DNA of 64,000 nt, taken from NCBI GenBank assembly GCA_965226025.1, contig CBDDCD010000003.1, positions 1,116,001 through 1,180,000 on the forward strand. The letters run 5' to 3'. The DNA is from Moanibacter sp965226025. GTDB lineage: Bacteria; Verrucomicrobiota; Verrucomicrobiia; Opitutales; UBA2987. The translations under genes and the position numbers were made by a program. The number at the start of each line of letters is the position of its first letter. Within the stretch, counting starts at the first letter, position 1. The notes below the pieces were generated by a model, which saw only the letters and a list, made by a program, of their open reading frames with translations, was not told the DNA's origin and did no database searches. This document shows, one piece after another, positions 1 to 8,517 of the stretch.

Positions 1-200
1 ATGATTTCTGTTCGAAAAAGCTCACGACAAAGAAGCTCAGGGAGGGGTCAGAAGCAGAACCTCATATTAGTATCCCATGTTTTGTCAGAATGGCTCGGAT
101 TTTGGTTCAACTGGCTTGCCTTTAGAAAAAAAGTCGCGTGTCATCCGCTTGATTCCGCGGCTAAAGAAGGACTGGGACAGGAAGTCGGATTATCCAGAAA
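1..200. other. No gene recognised at window start
   Basis: Short open frames run through this stretch but none resembles a known family or has a convincing ribosome binding site. It is treated as the leader of the PhyH gene that starts at 201. Confidence 0.4.
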
Positions 201-1004
201 GTGAATCTAAAGCAACATCTCGATCGAATCCGTCGCGACGGTTGGAGCGTCGTCCCGGATGTGATTCCTGCGGACGAACTGGAGGCGGTTCGGGATCAGG
301 TCTTTCGATCCACAGCTGAGCGCGGACGGGCCGAAGCGGCCGAGCAAGGCATCGGTCACGTACCCGGATTCATTCGCTTCGATCAGTCGATTGCGCCCTA
401 CCTCGCCGAGCCAAAACTCATCGACCTGCTGGAGGCGCTCCTAGGTCCGTATCTGAGGGTATCGTTCACCACCGCGACCATCAATCATCCCGGTAACCGG
501 CGAGGAGAATGGCATGCGGACTGGCCGTTCAATCAGAATAACGCTGCCCATGTGCCGGCGCCCTACCCGGACGCGCTGATGCATGTGACAACGCTTTGGA
601 TGCTTTCTTCATTTACGGCCGAGAACGGAGGCACATTGATTGTACCTGGAAGCCATCGGTGGCCCAACAATCCGACGGGTGATATTGGTGTCGATCCCAA
701 GGCACCCTATCCAACAGAGATGAATGCCTCGGGTGAAGAGGGAAGCGTCCTTTTGCTGGACAGTCGAACCTGGCATTCCACGGCGCCAAACCAGTCGGGT
801 GATTCGCGGGTATCGGTGGTGGTGCGCTACGCGCCGTGGTGGTTGAATACCAAGGTGCTGCAGCCGGGATCCAAAGAACGAAAGATGATGGTGGACGAAC
901 CGGGGGCTAAGGAAAACGATCAGCCTCTGGTGCCGCGAAGGGTTTACGAAGCCTTGCCCGAGGCAACGAAGCCGCTCTTTCGGCATTGGGTGGAGGAAGT
1001 CTAG
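201..1004 (+). CDS. Phytanoyl-CoA dioxygenase (PhyH) family protein
   Basis: A 267-residue protein of the PhyH family, cytosolic Fe(II)/2-oxoglutarate-dependent oxygenases that hydroxylate small organic substrates. The facial triad is visible: HAD (His105, Asp107) in GEWHADW and the distal His192 in TWHSTAPN, with Arg203/Arg209 downstream as candidate 2-oxoglutarate anchors. The double-stranded beta-helix core SHRWPNNP precedes the distal His. Translation is taken from GTG at 201, because MNLKQHLDRIRRDGWSVVPD is a typical PhyH N-terminus and no in-frame ATG fits. The substrate cannot be read from sequence. The gene stands alone and is followed by a hairpin repeat. Confidence 0.85.
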   Translation: MNLKQHLDRIRRDGWSVVPDVIPADELEAVRDQVFRSTAERGRAEAAEQGIGHVPGFIRFDQSIAPYLAEPKLIDLLEALLGPYLRVSFTTATINHPGNRRGEWHADWPFNQNNAAHVPAPYPDALMHVTTLWMLSSFTAENGGTLIVPGSHRWPNNPTGDIGVDPKAPYPTEMNASGEEGSVLLLDSRTWHSTAPNQSGDSRVSVVVRYAPWWLNTKVLQPGSKERKMMVDEPGAKENDQPLVPRRVYEALPEATKPLFRHWVEEV

Positions 1005-1092
1005 AAATCCGATGAGGATTCAAGTTTCGAGGACGAGAACGAGGACGAAATGTGTTAAGTTGGTTGTGCGGTGACTCCCCGGCATCCCAGGG

Positions 1093-1163
1093 GACGAAAT
1101 GCTCACGCATTCCGCTACCAGCAGTATCGCGCAGACTGTAGCGGAATGCGTAAGCATTTCGAC
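1093..1163. repeat. Hairpin repeat, GAAATGCTCACGCATTCCGC family
   Basis: Arms at 1093-1118 and 1138-1163 are near-perfect inverted copies separated by about 20 bases. The arm core is GAAATGCTCACGCATTCCGC. The same family is at 14831-14902 and 34174-34238, with diverged forms at 6974-7048, 26512-26540 and 28034-28147. It lies 3' of the PhyH gene and could act as a terminator. Confidence 0.8.
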
Positions 1164-1293
1164 AGCCGCACGCTTCCACCTTGCCCCGACTGGATGACAT
1201 GGTCATATCTCACACGTAATCGGAAGCGCTTAGTATTTTAGGGCAAACGATCCCACGAATATTGGGTAACACATCAGCGACGGAAACCAAACC

Positions 1294-2355
1294 ATGGCAA
1301 AGCTGGGACGGGGTTGGAACAAGGGCAGCAATTCCTTGCCCGCCGATCAATACGATATTCGCGTCGAGCGTGACCTATTCAAAAGTGCCAGCGCGGAGTG
1401 GCCGGCCTACGGTATTGTCACGACTCCTAGCGCTTACCGCCTTGTTGAGCCCCACCTGGTGCGTCAACCATCAGGAGTGGTTTATGCGGAATGGCTCGAT
1501 TCGGGCCATCAGAAGGAACTCAGCGACGGGTTGCCTGAAGACATTGAACTGGTCATCGGATTGGGCGGCGGCAAAGCGATCGACGCCTCGAAATTCTGCG
1601 CTCTGGACCGCGATACCGATCTCATTCTGGCACCGACGATCCTTTCGTCCGGTGCGATAATCCACGGAATGGTGGCTAAATGGGATGGCCATCGAATTAT
1701 CGGCAGCGTGGACGACTGGCCCTGGGTCGATCCTCTCTACGTGCTTGTCGATGTCGGTGTCGCCTTAGAGGCTCCCACCTTCCTGCATACTGCCGGGCTG
1801 GGTGATATCCTTTGCGGATACGCGGGCTTGGCGGAATGGCGCCACCGCGCGGACCAAGGGACGGGCGCACCGATCGACGAATCCGAAATTGCCAAGGCGG
1901 TCGCGCACCATGAGGAAATTGCTCGGAGCTATGAGGAGAGTTTGGATGAACGGGGACAGCTAACCGATAGCAGCATCGCCGCGATCATGCGGCATATCCA
2001 AGAACGCGACGGCCATCGAGTAAAAGGAGCAACCGAAAGCGGTGACCATCCGCTCTGGCTCGCGTGCGAGGCGATCAACCGCCGCACCTGGATACATGGA
2101 GAAATGGTTGCATTGGGTGCTATCATTATCGCCTGGGCATGCGGCGACGAATGCGCCGGATACCTGGATCGATTAGATCGGTGTCAGGTAAGGAGGCGCC
2201 CCGGAGAAATCGGTTTGGAACGCGAGCAACTCCGCAAAGGACTGGAGTTCGTCCCGGAGTTTCTGGAGGCGCGGAATGGGGATTCGGTTTTGCGGCGGGA
2301 GCCTGTGGTGGGCGAGCGGTTCGATGAGGTTTGGGACTTTCTGGAGAATCGCTGA
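1294..2355 (+). CDS. Glycerol-1-phosphate dehydrogenase/iron-containing ADH-like protein
   Basis: A 353-residue protein of the dehydroquinate synthase-like/iron-containing alcohol dehydrogenase superfamily, closest in pattern to sn-glycerol-1-phosphate dehydrogenase (EgsA/AraM type). The dinucleotide-binding GLGGGKAIDASKF is near residues 90-102. A candidate metal Asp is in TAGLGDILCGY (about 170-180), and the HGEMVALG box supplies a metal-binding His. The middle His ligand usually found between these is not obvious; SGDHPLW is the best candidate. NAD(P)-dependent reduction or oxidation of a small polyol or ketose is expected, substrate unknown. ATG at 1294 starts the protein. Its 3' end is folded into a stem-loop that includes the stop codon. 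Confidence 0.75.
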   Translation: MAKLGRGWNKGSNSLPADQYDIRVERDLFKSASAEWPAYGIVTTPSAYRLVEPHLVRQPSGVVYAEWLDSGHQKELSDGLPEDIELVIGLGGGKAIDASKFCALDRDTDLILAPTILSSGAIIHGMVAKWDGHRIIGSVDDWPWVDPLYVLVDVGVALEAPTFLHTAGLGDILCGYAGLAEWRHRADQGTGAPIDESEIAKAVAHHEEIARSYEESLDERGQLTDSSIAAIMRHIQERDGHRVKGATESGDHPLWLACEAINRRTWIHGEMVALGAIIIAWACGDECAGYLDRLDRCQVRRRPGEIGLEREQLRKGLEFVPEFLEARNGDSVLRREPVVGERFDEVWDFLENR

Positions 2356-2391
2356 TTTGGAAATTCTCCCGAATTTCCATATCAGCGATTC
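2346..2391 (+). terminator. Stem-loop containing the stop codon
   Basis: GAATCGCTGAT (2346-2356) is repeated inverted as ATCAGCGATTC (2381-2391), with further partial pairing TTGGAAATT/AATTTCCAT inside. The left arm includes the TGA of the preceding gene. The shape suits an intrinsic terminator, but no strong U-tract follows. Confidence 0.6.
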
Positions 2392-3039
2392 TATCGGTTG
2401 ACCGACTGCATCATCGCCTTGATGTAGCCTGGCGGTAGCCACGGGTCGCACGGATGGCAGGCCATCCGCACCTTTGATTCCTCGGCCACTGGAATGGCGG
2501 GTTTCCTTTGATGGTTGGCGATTAGGTGATCGTGATGGGTAACGGATAGTGCTCTGAATTCGGGAAGTCAAAGCAGGGGGCGGAAATTGGCGATTTAGAA
2601 AATCGGTCGGCCTTCCGGCTGTGCGCTCTTGCCCGTTTGACAGGGCTTACGACAGGCTGGATCGGTCGAGGATGAAACTGACCAGTTCGGTAGTTAGACT
2701 GAAGGAGAAAATGACCAAGGATGGTCGGACGGAGAGTGCTTGAAGGGCAAAAGAGAGGCTCCCTGTGTTTAGCCCAGAAACCTGAATCCTCCCCAGGGCG
2801 AGCCTGGGGGATCCTTCGTAAGACGAGTCGGTAAGTTGTGTAGCCAGAAAACCTTAGAGACCACGGGGCGAGCCCGTGGGATATGCGATTGCCGGCAAGC
2901 AACATCGCGGATTTCCGTCTCCACAGCGCAATTCCCCAGGCTTGTCCTGGGGATGCTTAGTACCTCACTTATGAAATCCCATCATGTTTGCGCAACATCG
3001 TTGGTTCCGGCTACGCCGGCTTGGGTTTCATCAACGGGA
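2392..3039. repeat. Gene-free stretch with three small GC hairpins
   Basis: No convincing gene. Three short palindromes of the type CCCCAGG-CGAG-CCTGGGG occur at about 2791-2811, 2861-2880 and 2935-2955. They resemble the outer-arm hairpins of the large palindromic elements at 10.9, 13.8 and 24.0 kb. The rest of the stretch shows no recognisable content. Confidence 0.5.
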
Positions 3040-4350
3040 CTAAGATAAAGACGAAGTTCCGAGGCAACCTTCCTTCTGCAAAATATCCGCAGCGATGGCG
3101 TAGGTGGTGCCGTGCATTGCGATCACGACGAGGCCGATTCCGGCCGCCAAATAGCCGCCGAGATAGAGGTTGGGGATATCGACGGATTCGTAGTTGTGCG
3201 GGTGTGTCTTGGCCTGGTGGACCTGGAAGCGGTAGGCGTCGTACTTGTCTTCAAGCTGAAGCGCGGGAAATCCCTTGAGAATCGAGTAATCGGCTACGCC
3301 TCCAATTTCCGTGATTACATGGTCTACCTCGAGGACGCGATCTTCGCCTGCTTCTTCCAATAGAACGGTACCGTCCGGTCTGATCTCCCGAATGCACGAG
3401 TGATAGAGCGTCTCGAGCCGAGGCGAGGGAGCCTCCAGGATGTCGGCGATACGTCCGTAGTAGGGCAACCCGAAGCGGCTGTCATTGATCAGCCTCCAAT
3501 GGACCTCTGAACCTTGTCGCATGACGTAGTAGACTTGCTTACCGGCATCGTGCAGCTCGGTGGCGGTCCAATCCGCGGAGCGGCCTCCTCCTACGACGAT
3601 GAGACGATCGCCGGGAAAATCCTCAGATTTATCATAGGTAGGCGTGACCCAATCGAGCTCCTCGCCTGGCACTCCAAGTCGCCTTAGGTTAGCGCGCTGG
3701 CCCGTCGCCAGGACCAGGTACTTGCAGGTGTAGCTTCGCTCGATACCTTTGGTCACATCGCGACCGTGTAGAAGAAAACCCTTTTCGTGCGGTTCAATTC
3801 GCTCAACGTTCTGCTCCGTGCGAATCCTACCTTCCTGTTCAAAACGGGATGGGATACGGTGATAGTAGTCGATAAGTCGGTGCTTGATGATGAGGTCGTT
3901 GACATCCATTTCGATGCCTTCTTCCGCGGCATGCTGTGCCAGTGGGTAAAATGCCAATTCCATCCACTGACCCGGTGACAGGGTAAGCAGATTGCGCGGC
4001 ACGTTGTTCCAAAGCCCGCCAACCGGCTCCCGTGATAAGAGGAGATAATCCAGTTCCGACCCTCGTTCAAAGGCCATGGCGATCTGCTCGAGCTCGAAGA
4101 ATTTCTGTCGCGGGTGATGTAAGGCACGAAACAGATCTACTGGCGGAATCTCCATCCTCACCCAATCTTGCAGGTCGATGGACAGCAGGGATCCGGTGTG
4201 CCGATTGAGGATCGGTTCGAGTTGTGGATAGCGCTGGGAAAAGGTACTGCTGTCTCTAAAGTAGGGATGCCAGCCGCCCAGCACGACGGACAGCGCCAGA
4301 CCCGCCGGGCCACCTCCTATGATGATGACCGAGTGATGTTCAATGGTCAC
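3040..4350 (-). CDS. OSGIN-like FAD-dependent oxidoreductase
   Basis: A 436-residue flavoprotein with two Rossmann motifs: GGGPAGLA at residues 12-19 for FAD and VVGGGRSADW near 245-255 for NAD(P)H. An ATG motif (LVLATGQRANL) lies between them. The segments GGWHPYF, GGLWNN and LSPGQWMEL recall the eukaryotic OSGIN (oxidative stress-induced growth inhibitor) family and related class B flavin monooxygenases, so NAD(P)H-dependent oxygenation or oxidation is plausible. Substrate unknown. The start is GTG at 4350, directly before the beta-strand leading to GGGPAG. No operon partner: the next gene on this strand starts at 5610, 460 bp away from this start. Confidence 0.75.
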   Translation of the reverse strand: MTIEHHSVIIIGGGPAGLALSVVLGGWHPYFRDSSTFSQRYPQLEPILNRHTGSLLSIDLQDWVRMEIPPVDLFRALHHPRQKFFELEQIAMAFERGSELDYLLLSREPVGGLWNNVPRNLLTLSPGQWMELAFYPLAQHAAEEGIEMDVNDLIIKHRLIDYYHRIPSRFEQEGRIRTEQNVERIEPHEKGFLLHGRDVTKGIERSYTCKYLVLATGQRANLRRLGVPGEELDWVTPTYDKSEDFPGDRLIVVGGGRSADWTATELHDAGKQVYYVMRQGSEVHWRLINDSRFGLPYYGRIADILEAPSPRLETLYHSCIREIRPDGTVLLEEAGEDRVLEVDHVITEIGGVADYSILKGFPALQLEDKYDAYRFQVHQAKTHPHNYESVDIPNLYLGGYLAAGIGLVVIAMHGTTYAIAADILQKEGCLGTSSLS

Positions 4351-4637
4351 AACTAGCCCGGACTCAGCGAACTGAGAGATCTATCCAACGTGGACCTACA
4401 GTGGAATTTTGGGTGGGCTCCCGGCAGGCCGGGATCCCGGCCCGGCAAAAGCCTGAATCACAGTTTCTAACTTCGAATCCGCGTCCGGAGGACGCGGAAG
4501 AACGAGATTGAAGCTGCAACGTGACCTTATGCCGCGACCAGTGGGCACGGCCCACCATTTCTCCCCACTATCGCTCATGTCTGTCTTCAATTGAAGTTTA
4601 TTGGATCCAGTACAACGGTTGCGAACTTATTTGATGA

Positions 4638-4811
4638 CTAGGAATCTGTCGGACTTTGAATATCGCAACATCGCGGAGGTTCGGATTCAACGGTGAAGGG
4701 TGCAAATCTAAACCAAGTCCATGCCGACAGATTCCTGCTAGGAGGCTGTCGGACGAACTTTGGTACTTGCAGAGCAATCGAAGCACAAAGTCCGACTATA
4801 AGCCTCCTAGC
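4638..4811. repeat. Double hairpin, CTAGGAATCTGTCGGAC family
   Basis: CTAGGAATCTGTCGGAC (4638-4654) pairs with GCCGACAGATTCCTGCTAG (about 4723-4741). A second pair is GCTAGGAGGCTGTCGGAC (4737-4754) with GTCCGAC...AGCCTCCTAGC (4790-4811). The array ends 4 bp beyond the stop of the aldolase gene at 4816 and may terminate it. Relatives lie at 26371-26445, near 58006 and near 59930. Confidence 0.7.
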
Positions 4812-4815
4812 ATTG

Positions 4816-5610
4816 TTAAACGATTTCCCGGGTCGCTCGCAGCGCCTCTCTATACCCTTCTCTGACCGCGCCGAGATCGGTCCCGCAATTCAACCATTTG
4901 ACCCTACGCTCAACCACCGCGGCCATGGCCTCGCCGGGATTGACCGCGGTCCCCAAGCATTTCCCATTGGCGCGGCATGCCCTTTCCACTCTCTCGAACG
5001 CCTCCAGTATCCGTTCGTGCAGGTGTGGAGGATTGGATTCAACGAGAACGTTGTAGCTGTGGGCGAGGTCCCCGGGGCCGACGAAGAGGAGATCAATACC
5101 GTCGACCGCGGCAATGGATTCGGAATTATCCACTCCTTCGGCATCTTCAATCATCACTCCAAGAAGAGTCTGCTCATTGGCTCGAGGGAGAAAGTCGCTT
5201 AGGGCGGCTGTGCCGAAACCGGAATCCCTTCCCGCGCCGATACCGCGGAGGCCCTGGGGCTGAAACTTCGACATCTTGACAAAGGCACGCGCCTCGTCAG
5301 CGCTCTTGCAGTGCGGCCAGATGAGCCCGCCGGCGCCCAGTTCGAGTGGCTTGATGACGTTGTTGTAAGGGCCATGAGGAATGCGCACGACGACGTCGAG
5401 ATCGACCGTCCGGGCTGCGAGAATCATGTTGGATAGAGTCTCCAGATCGAGCTGGGTGTGTTCCATATCGAACCACACGCAGGTGAAGCCGGCCTGGGCG
5501 ATCAGTTCCACGACCACCGGGTGGAAGACACGGTTGATCTCGGGAACGTAGATGGTTTTCCCATTTCGGAGGTCGGATTTGGTTCTGTTGGTAGCGTTGC
5601 TGTGTGGCAT
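4816..5610 (-). CDS. HpcH/HpaI-type aldolase
   Basis: A 264-residue class II 2-keto-3-deoxy-acid aldolase of the HpcH/HpaI family (2-keto-3-deoxy-rhamnonate, GarL and HpaI relatives), a cytosolic TIM barrel that cleaves aldol products to pyruvate plus an aldehyde using a divalent metal. Signatures are WFDMEHTQLD (base/His region), RIPHGPYN (catalytic Arg), GLRGIGAGR, the metal Glu in VMIEDAEG and the metal Asp in FVGPGDLAHS. ATG at 5610 gives MPHSNATNR and the family's usual length. An upstream in-frame start at 5676 would only add unrelated residues. No adjacent dehydratase or kinase is co-transcribed. Confidence 0.88.
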   Translation of the reverse strand: MPHSNATNRTKSDLRNGKTIYVPEINRVFHPVVVELIAQAGFTCVWFDMEHTQLDLETLSNMILAARTVDLDVVVRIPHGPYNNVIKPLELGAGGLIWPHCKSADEARAFVKMSKFQPQGLRGIGAGRDSGFGTAALSDFLPRANEQTLLGVMIEDAEGVDNSESIAAVDGIDLLFVGPGDLAHSYNVLVESNPPHLHERILEAFERVERACRANGKCLGTAVNPGEAMAAVVERRVKWLNCGTDLGAVREGYREALRATREIV

Positions 5611-5702
5611 AGGGTTGCTGCGGTTCGGTCGATCACATAGAAAACGCAGGTTGCAGCGTGAAGCCTCAGAACGCAAGAAGGCTTAACGACTTATGCAGCT
5701 GA

Positions 5703-5869
5703 GGGCAGAGATGGAATCTGCCCGACCGTTCCTGAAAACGGAGTCTTTGGTAGAGCAGATTTTTATTCTGCTCGAGGCCGCGCGAGGGGGAGGCAGATTG
5801 CAAATCTGCCCCACGGGCTGCGCCCCTCCGAAATTCGGAGTCTTTTGTGGGGCAGACTTGAAGTCTGCC
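5703..5869. repeat. Composite REP-like array (locus a)
   Basis: Hairpins of the GGCAGATT-NNN-AATCTGCC type lie at 5753-5773, 5792-5810 and 5851-5869. A weaker GGCAGA/TCTGCC pair is at 5704-5722. Between the last two sits CCAC-GGGCTGCGCCC-CTCCG...CGGAG-...GTGG. This is the reverse orientation of the composite unit seen at 44340-44419. Confidence 0.85.
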
Positions 5870-5924
5870 AAAGGGAGCGCAAAAGGAGAAACCAATTACA
5901 GATCTATCCCACGTTTTTACTCGT

Positions 5925-6887
5925 TCAAGAGAGCGACAGGGAAGCCAGGTAAATGTCCGCCGGTCCGTGCAGGCTCTTCTCGATGAGCTCGTCGCAGTAT
6001 TCGTGGGTGGAGTAGTAGGCGACGAGGATCTCGGCGTCCCCTCGCGGAAGAAGACCGGCATACCCTGTATCCCCTCCGCTGGGTAGAACTGCTTTTCGCT
6101 CAAGGTTGCGGTCGGCGTACTCGAAGACTCCGGTTCTCGCTCTGCCGTCCTCGTCACGAATTCTTCCCGTTACCACGACTCGGTCGCCGACGCGGGCTGC
6201 GGCTGGTCCTTGGAGAGAGAAGGGCAGGATTGAATGTTCCCACTCGCGGTAAGGGGGCTCAGAGACGGCCAGGATCACCTTTGGTGCTTTCGTTCGGATG
6301 ACTGCGAAAAGACGGCCGTCTTTCAAAAAGCAGAGGGCTGCTTCGCTTGGCAGGAGGGTGTACTCTTCCGAGCCTCGTATGATCTCGGAGACCCAACTCC
6401 ACTTTTCGCCGTCACTGGAGGTGAGTAGATTGGCAGTGGCATACATGCCGGGAGGGACGTGTCCGCAGCTGTCCGCGGCGACGTAGTATTTCCCTTCGTG
6501 TTCGACCGGCTTCCAGAAATCATAATTCATCACGAAGCATCGCTGGGCTTCGGTCCAGTTCTTCCCATTCTCCGTTGATGCAACCATTTGCCAGGAGGAG
6601 AATCCCTCGAAATCATCGCTGCCCCAGGCACCGGTGGTGGCGTAAACGAGGAGCCGATCGCCCACCGGGAGAAGCTGGGGGTCGAAGCTGGTCTTGCCCA
6701 TTGCGGTATGGGAATCCCACTTCTCCAGGTCGGTTGAGGAGATGACGCGAATCTGCGCGTCATCGCTCCCGTGGTATTCGCAATCAACGAAGCCAAGGTA
6801 GTAGGTGCCTTTCCAGTGCACCAGATTGCCCAGGCACATGTTGTGACGGCCGTTGGAGAAGATCGTTCGAAGCCAAAGAACCTTCAT
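5925..6887 (-). CDS. Sialidase-like beta-propeller protein
   Basis: A 320-residue protein resembling the sialidase/BNR and GH43/GH33-like propeller superfamily. Repeated strand patterns such as VHWKGTYYLGFVDC, ISSTDLEKWD, VASTENGKNW, VEHEGKYYVAAD and LTSSDGEKWSW mark successive blades. No export signal is seen: the start MKVLWLRTIFSNGRHN leads straight into the first blade. A glycosidase or sugar-binding role is possible, but the sialidase Arg triad cannot be assigned here. ATG at 6885-6887 is the only reasonable start. It lies downstream on the same strand of the Gfo/Idh/MocA genes but is separated by about 190 bp containing a hairpin repeat. Confidence 0.65.
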   Translation of the reverse strand: MKVLWLRTIFSNGRHNMCLGNLVHWKGTYYLGFVDCEYHGSDDAQIRVISSTDLEKWDSHTAMGKTSFDPQLLPVGDRLLVYATTGAWGSDDFEGFSSWQMVASTENGKNWTEAQRCFVMNYDFWKPVEHEGKYYVAADSCGHVPPGMYATANLLTSSDGEKWSWVSEIIRGSEEYTLLPSEAALCFLKDGRLFAVIRTKAPKVILAVSEPPYREWEHSILPFSLQGPAAARVGDRVVVTGRIRDEDGRARTGVFEYADRNLERKAVLPSGGDTGYAGLLPRGDAEILVAYYSTHEYCDELIEKSLHGPADIYLASLSLS

Positions 6888-6973
6888 TGTGAGACTTCCG
6901 GTTCATAATCGTCAGTGGAATTTGGCCAAGGCTGAAACATTACGTAATGTAGTTCGTAATGTTTGAATGGCTG

Positions 6974-7048
6974 GTAGAGGAACGCGTGAGCGTTTCTACG
7001 AATCGAAGATAACAGTTGCATCGTCGAAATCCTCACGGATTCCGCTAC
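6974..7048. repeat. Diverged hairpin of the GAAATGCTCACGC family
   Basis: GTAGAGGAACGCGTGAGCGTTTCTAC at 6974-6999 is a partial inverted partner of TCGTCGAAATCC...GGATTCCGCTAC at 7021-7048. It sits between two minus-strand genes. Confidence 0.5.
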
Positions 7049-7077
7049 ATTGTATTTGGAATTCGATTCGGCACTGC

Positions 7078-8142
7078 TTACGGTCCCTCAATATCGATCC
7101 GCCTACCAGTTTCGCTGGATTCGTATGCGGCATCGATGATGCGAGCTACCTGGAGGGCATCACGGCCGGATGCGGGGACATCTCCTTCGCCTTGGGCGGC
7201 GCGGATAAAGTCGTGGATAAACCCTTCGCCGGCGACGGCGCCGTAGGCGGGAGATTTGCCTAAAGTGTAGTCCGTGACCTTTATGGGGGCATCGGCCCAG
7301 GAGGGGTGAGTCGATTCGACGGTTAGGCGATTCGGTACCCCCGAGGCGCTCCAGTAGAGGCGCCCGTCTCGGCCGTTGACTCCGATGTAAGTATCGTAGC
7401 CCGCGGTATCTCCGTATTGGGGTCCCTTCACGGCGAGTGTATAACCGGTGTGGAGGGAACCGATAGCGCCGGATCCAAATCGCATGGACAACGTGGCTAC
7501 ATCCTCGACGTCAATAGCTTCGCCACTCCGCGTGGCCACTTCGGCCGAAACGGAGACGATTTCATCCCCGCTGATGTAGCGCATCATGTCGATGTAGTGA
7601 CAGCCCAGCCAGGCGAGCATCCCGCCCCCGGCCAATTTCTTGGTGAAAAGCCAGCTGCTCGGATTTCGGAATTTAGGTTGCGTGGTCAGCATGCGCATCT
7701 CGATGGACATGAGGGGTCCGACGATACCCTCCTGGATGAGGCGCCGAACATCCCGCACCAAGGGATTGTAACGATTCTGGTAGCAGGTACCCAGGGCAAG
7801 GCCGAGACGCTCGGCGGTGTCGACAATTTGCGCAACTCCTTCCACGGTAGCTGCGATGGGTTTTTCCGCCATGAGATGAATGCCCGCTTCCAATAGTCGA
7901 TTGAAGATTCCTCGCTTCAGGTCATTGCGCATGGTGGCGATAGCGAAGAAAATGTCGTCCTCACCCAACAGTTCGTCCAAATCAGTGAACGTCCCTGCCA
8001 CCTTCGGTTTACTCTTGAAGGGTTCCAGGGCATCGTCGCTCTCGCCCCAGAGGACCATTGACTCGATTTCGGGCAACTGCTGAAGCGTCCCGACATGGGC
8101 GTCAAAATGGGGTTCGCCCGCTCCCAATACTGCTGCTTTCAT
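7078..8142 (-). CDS. Gfo/Idh/MocA family oxidoreductase
   Basis: A 354-residue NAD(P)-dependent sugar or polyol dehydrogenase of the Gfo/Idh/MocA family. The N-terminal Rossmann domain begins MKAAVLGAGEPHFD. The catalytic-lysine EKP motif is in HLMAEKPIAA (about residues 92-100). The C-terminal alpha/beta domain contains GCHYIDMMRYISG with the usual His/Asp of this family near 185. These enzymes oxidise or epimerise sugars, inositols or amino sugars; the substrate cannot be assigned. ATG at 8142. The next Gfo/Idh/MocA gene on the same strand ends upstream of it at 8518, so the two could be paralogous steps of one pathway, though they are 375 bp apart. Confidence 0.88.
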   Translation of the reverse strand: MKAAVLGAGEPHFDAHVGTLQQLPEIESMVLWGESDDALEPFKSKPKVAGTFTDLDELLGEDDIFFAIATMRNDLKRGIFNRLLEAGIHLMAEKPIAATVEGVAQIVDTAERLGLALGTCYQNRYNPLVRDVRRLIQEGIVGPLMSIEMRMLTTQPKFRNPSSWLFTKKLAGGGMLAWLGCHYIDMMRYISGDEIVSVSAEVATRSGEAIDVEDVATLSMRFGSGAIGSLHTGYTLAVKGPQYGDTAGYDTYIGVNGRDGRLYWSASGVPNRLTVESTHPSWADAPIKVTDYTLGKSPAYGAVAGEGFIHDFIRAAQGEGDVPASGRDALQVARIIDAAYESSETGRRIDIEGP

Positions 8143-8517
8143 ATTCTAACTTGAAGATTACCTAGATGAGAGATTTCGCGACCAAAAGTGAGCGAAGAGG
8201 AAGACCAACCACGGAGGATCTAGTGCAGCGCACCCGCAACCAGAAGAATTCGGAGAGTAAAAATAACCACGGATTTCACGGATGGACACGGATGAAAGAA
8301 ACCACGGAGGCACGGAGGATGATGAGAGGGTCAGCTGGCAGGTATTTTACCATAGCTTCTCTTGGAAATCGCTTCCTACCAGCCAGAGCCGCAGAGCCAG
8401 CTGAGATCTATCATCGATCTGATAATTTGCTCCTGAGAGTCCTTTTCAAGCAACAGTGATTGCCTTCTCCGTGTCTCCGTGGCCTCCGTGGTTGGATCTG
8501 TGTCGTTTGTAATCTCG
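8143..8517. repeat. Gene-free gap with ACCACGGAGG inverted repeat
   Basis: AACCACGGAGGCACGGAG near 8300-8317 is inverted as CTCCGTGGCCTCCGTGGTT near 8475-8493, with a further CCACGGAG unit near 8207. CACGGAGG-type dispersed repeats are common between genes in several PVC bacteria. The open frame across this gap has no family resemblance and is rejected as a gene. Confidence 0.55.

Noticed and set aside
1..319. Two short overlapping frames at the window start
   Set aside because: No motif or ribosome binding site; overlapped by the PhyH start.
2522..2905. 127-codon minus-strand frame in the gap before the OSGIN-like gene
   Set aside because: Reads through three hairpin repeats and matches no family.
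8166..8459. 97-codon + strand frame between the two Gfo/Idh/MocA genes
   Set aside because: Consists mainly of translated CCACGGAGG repeat sequence.
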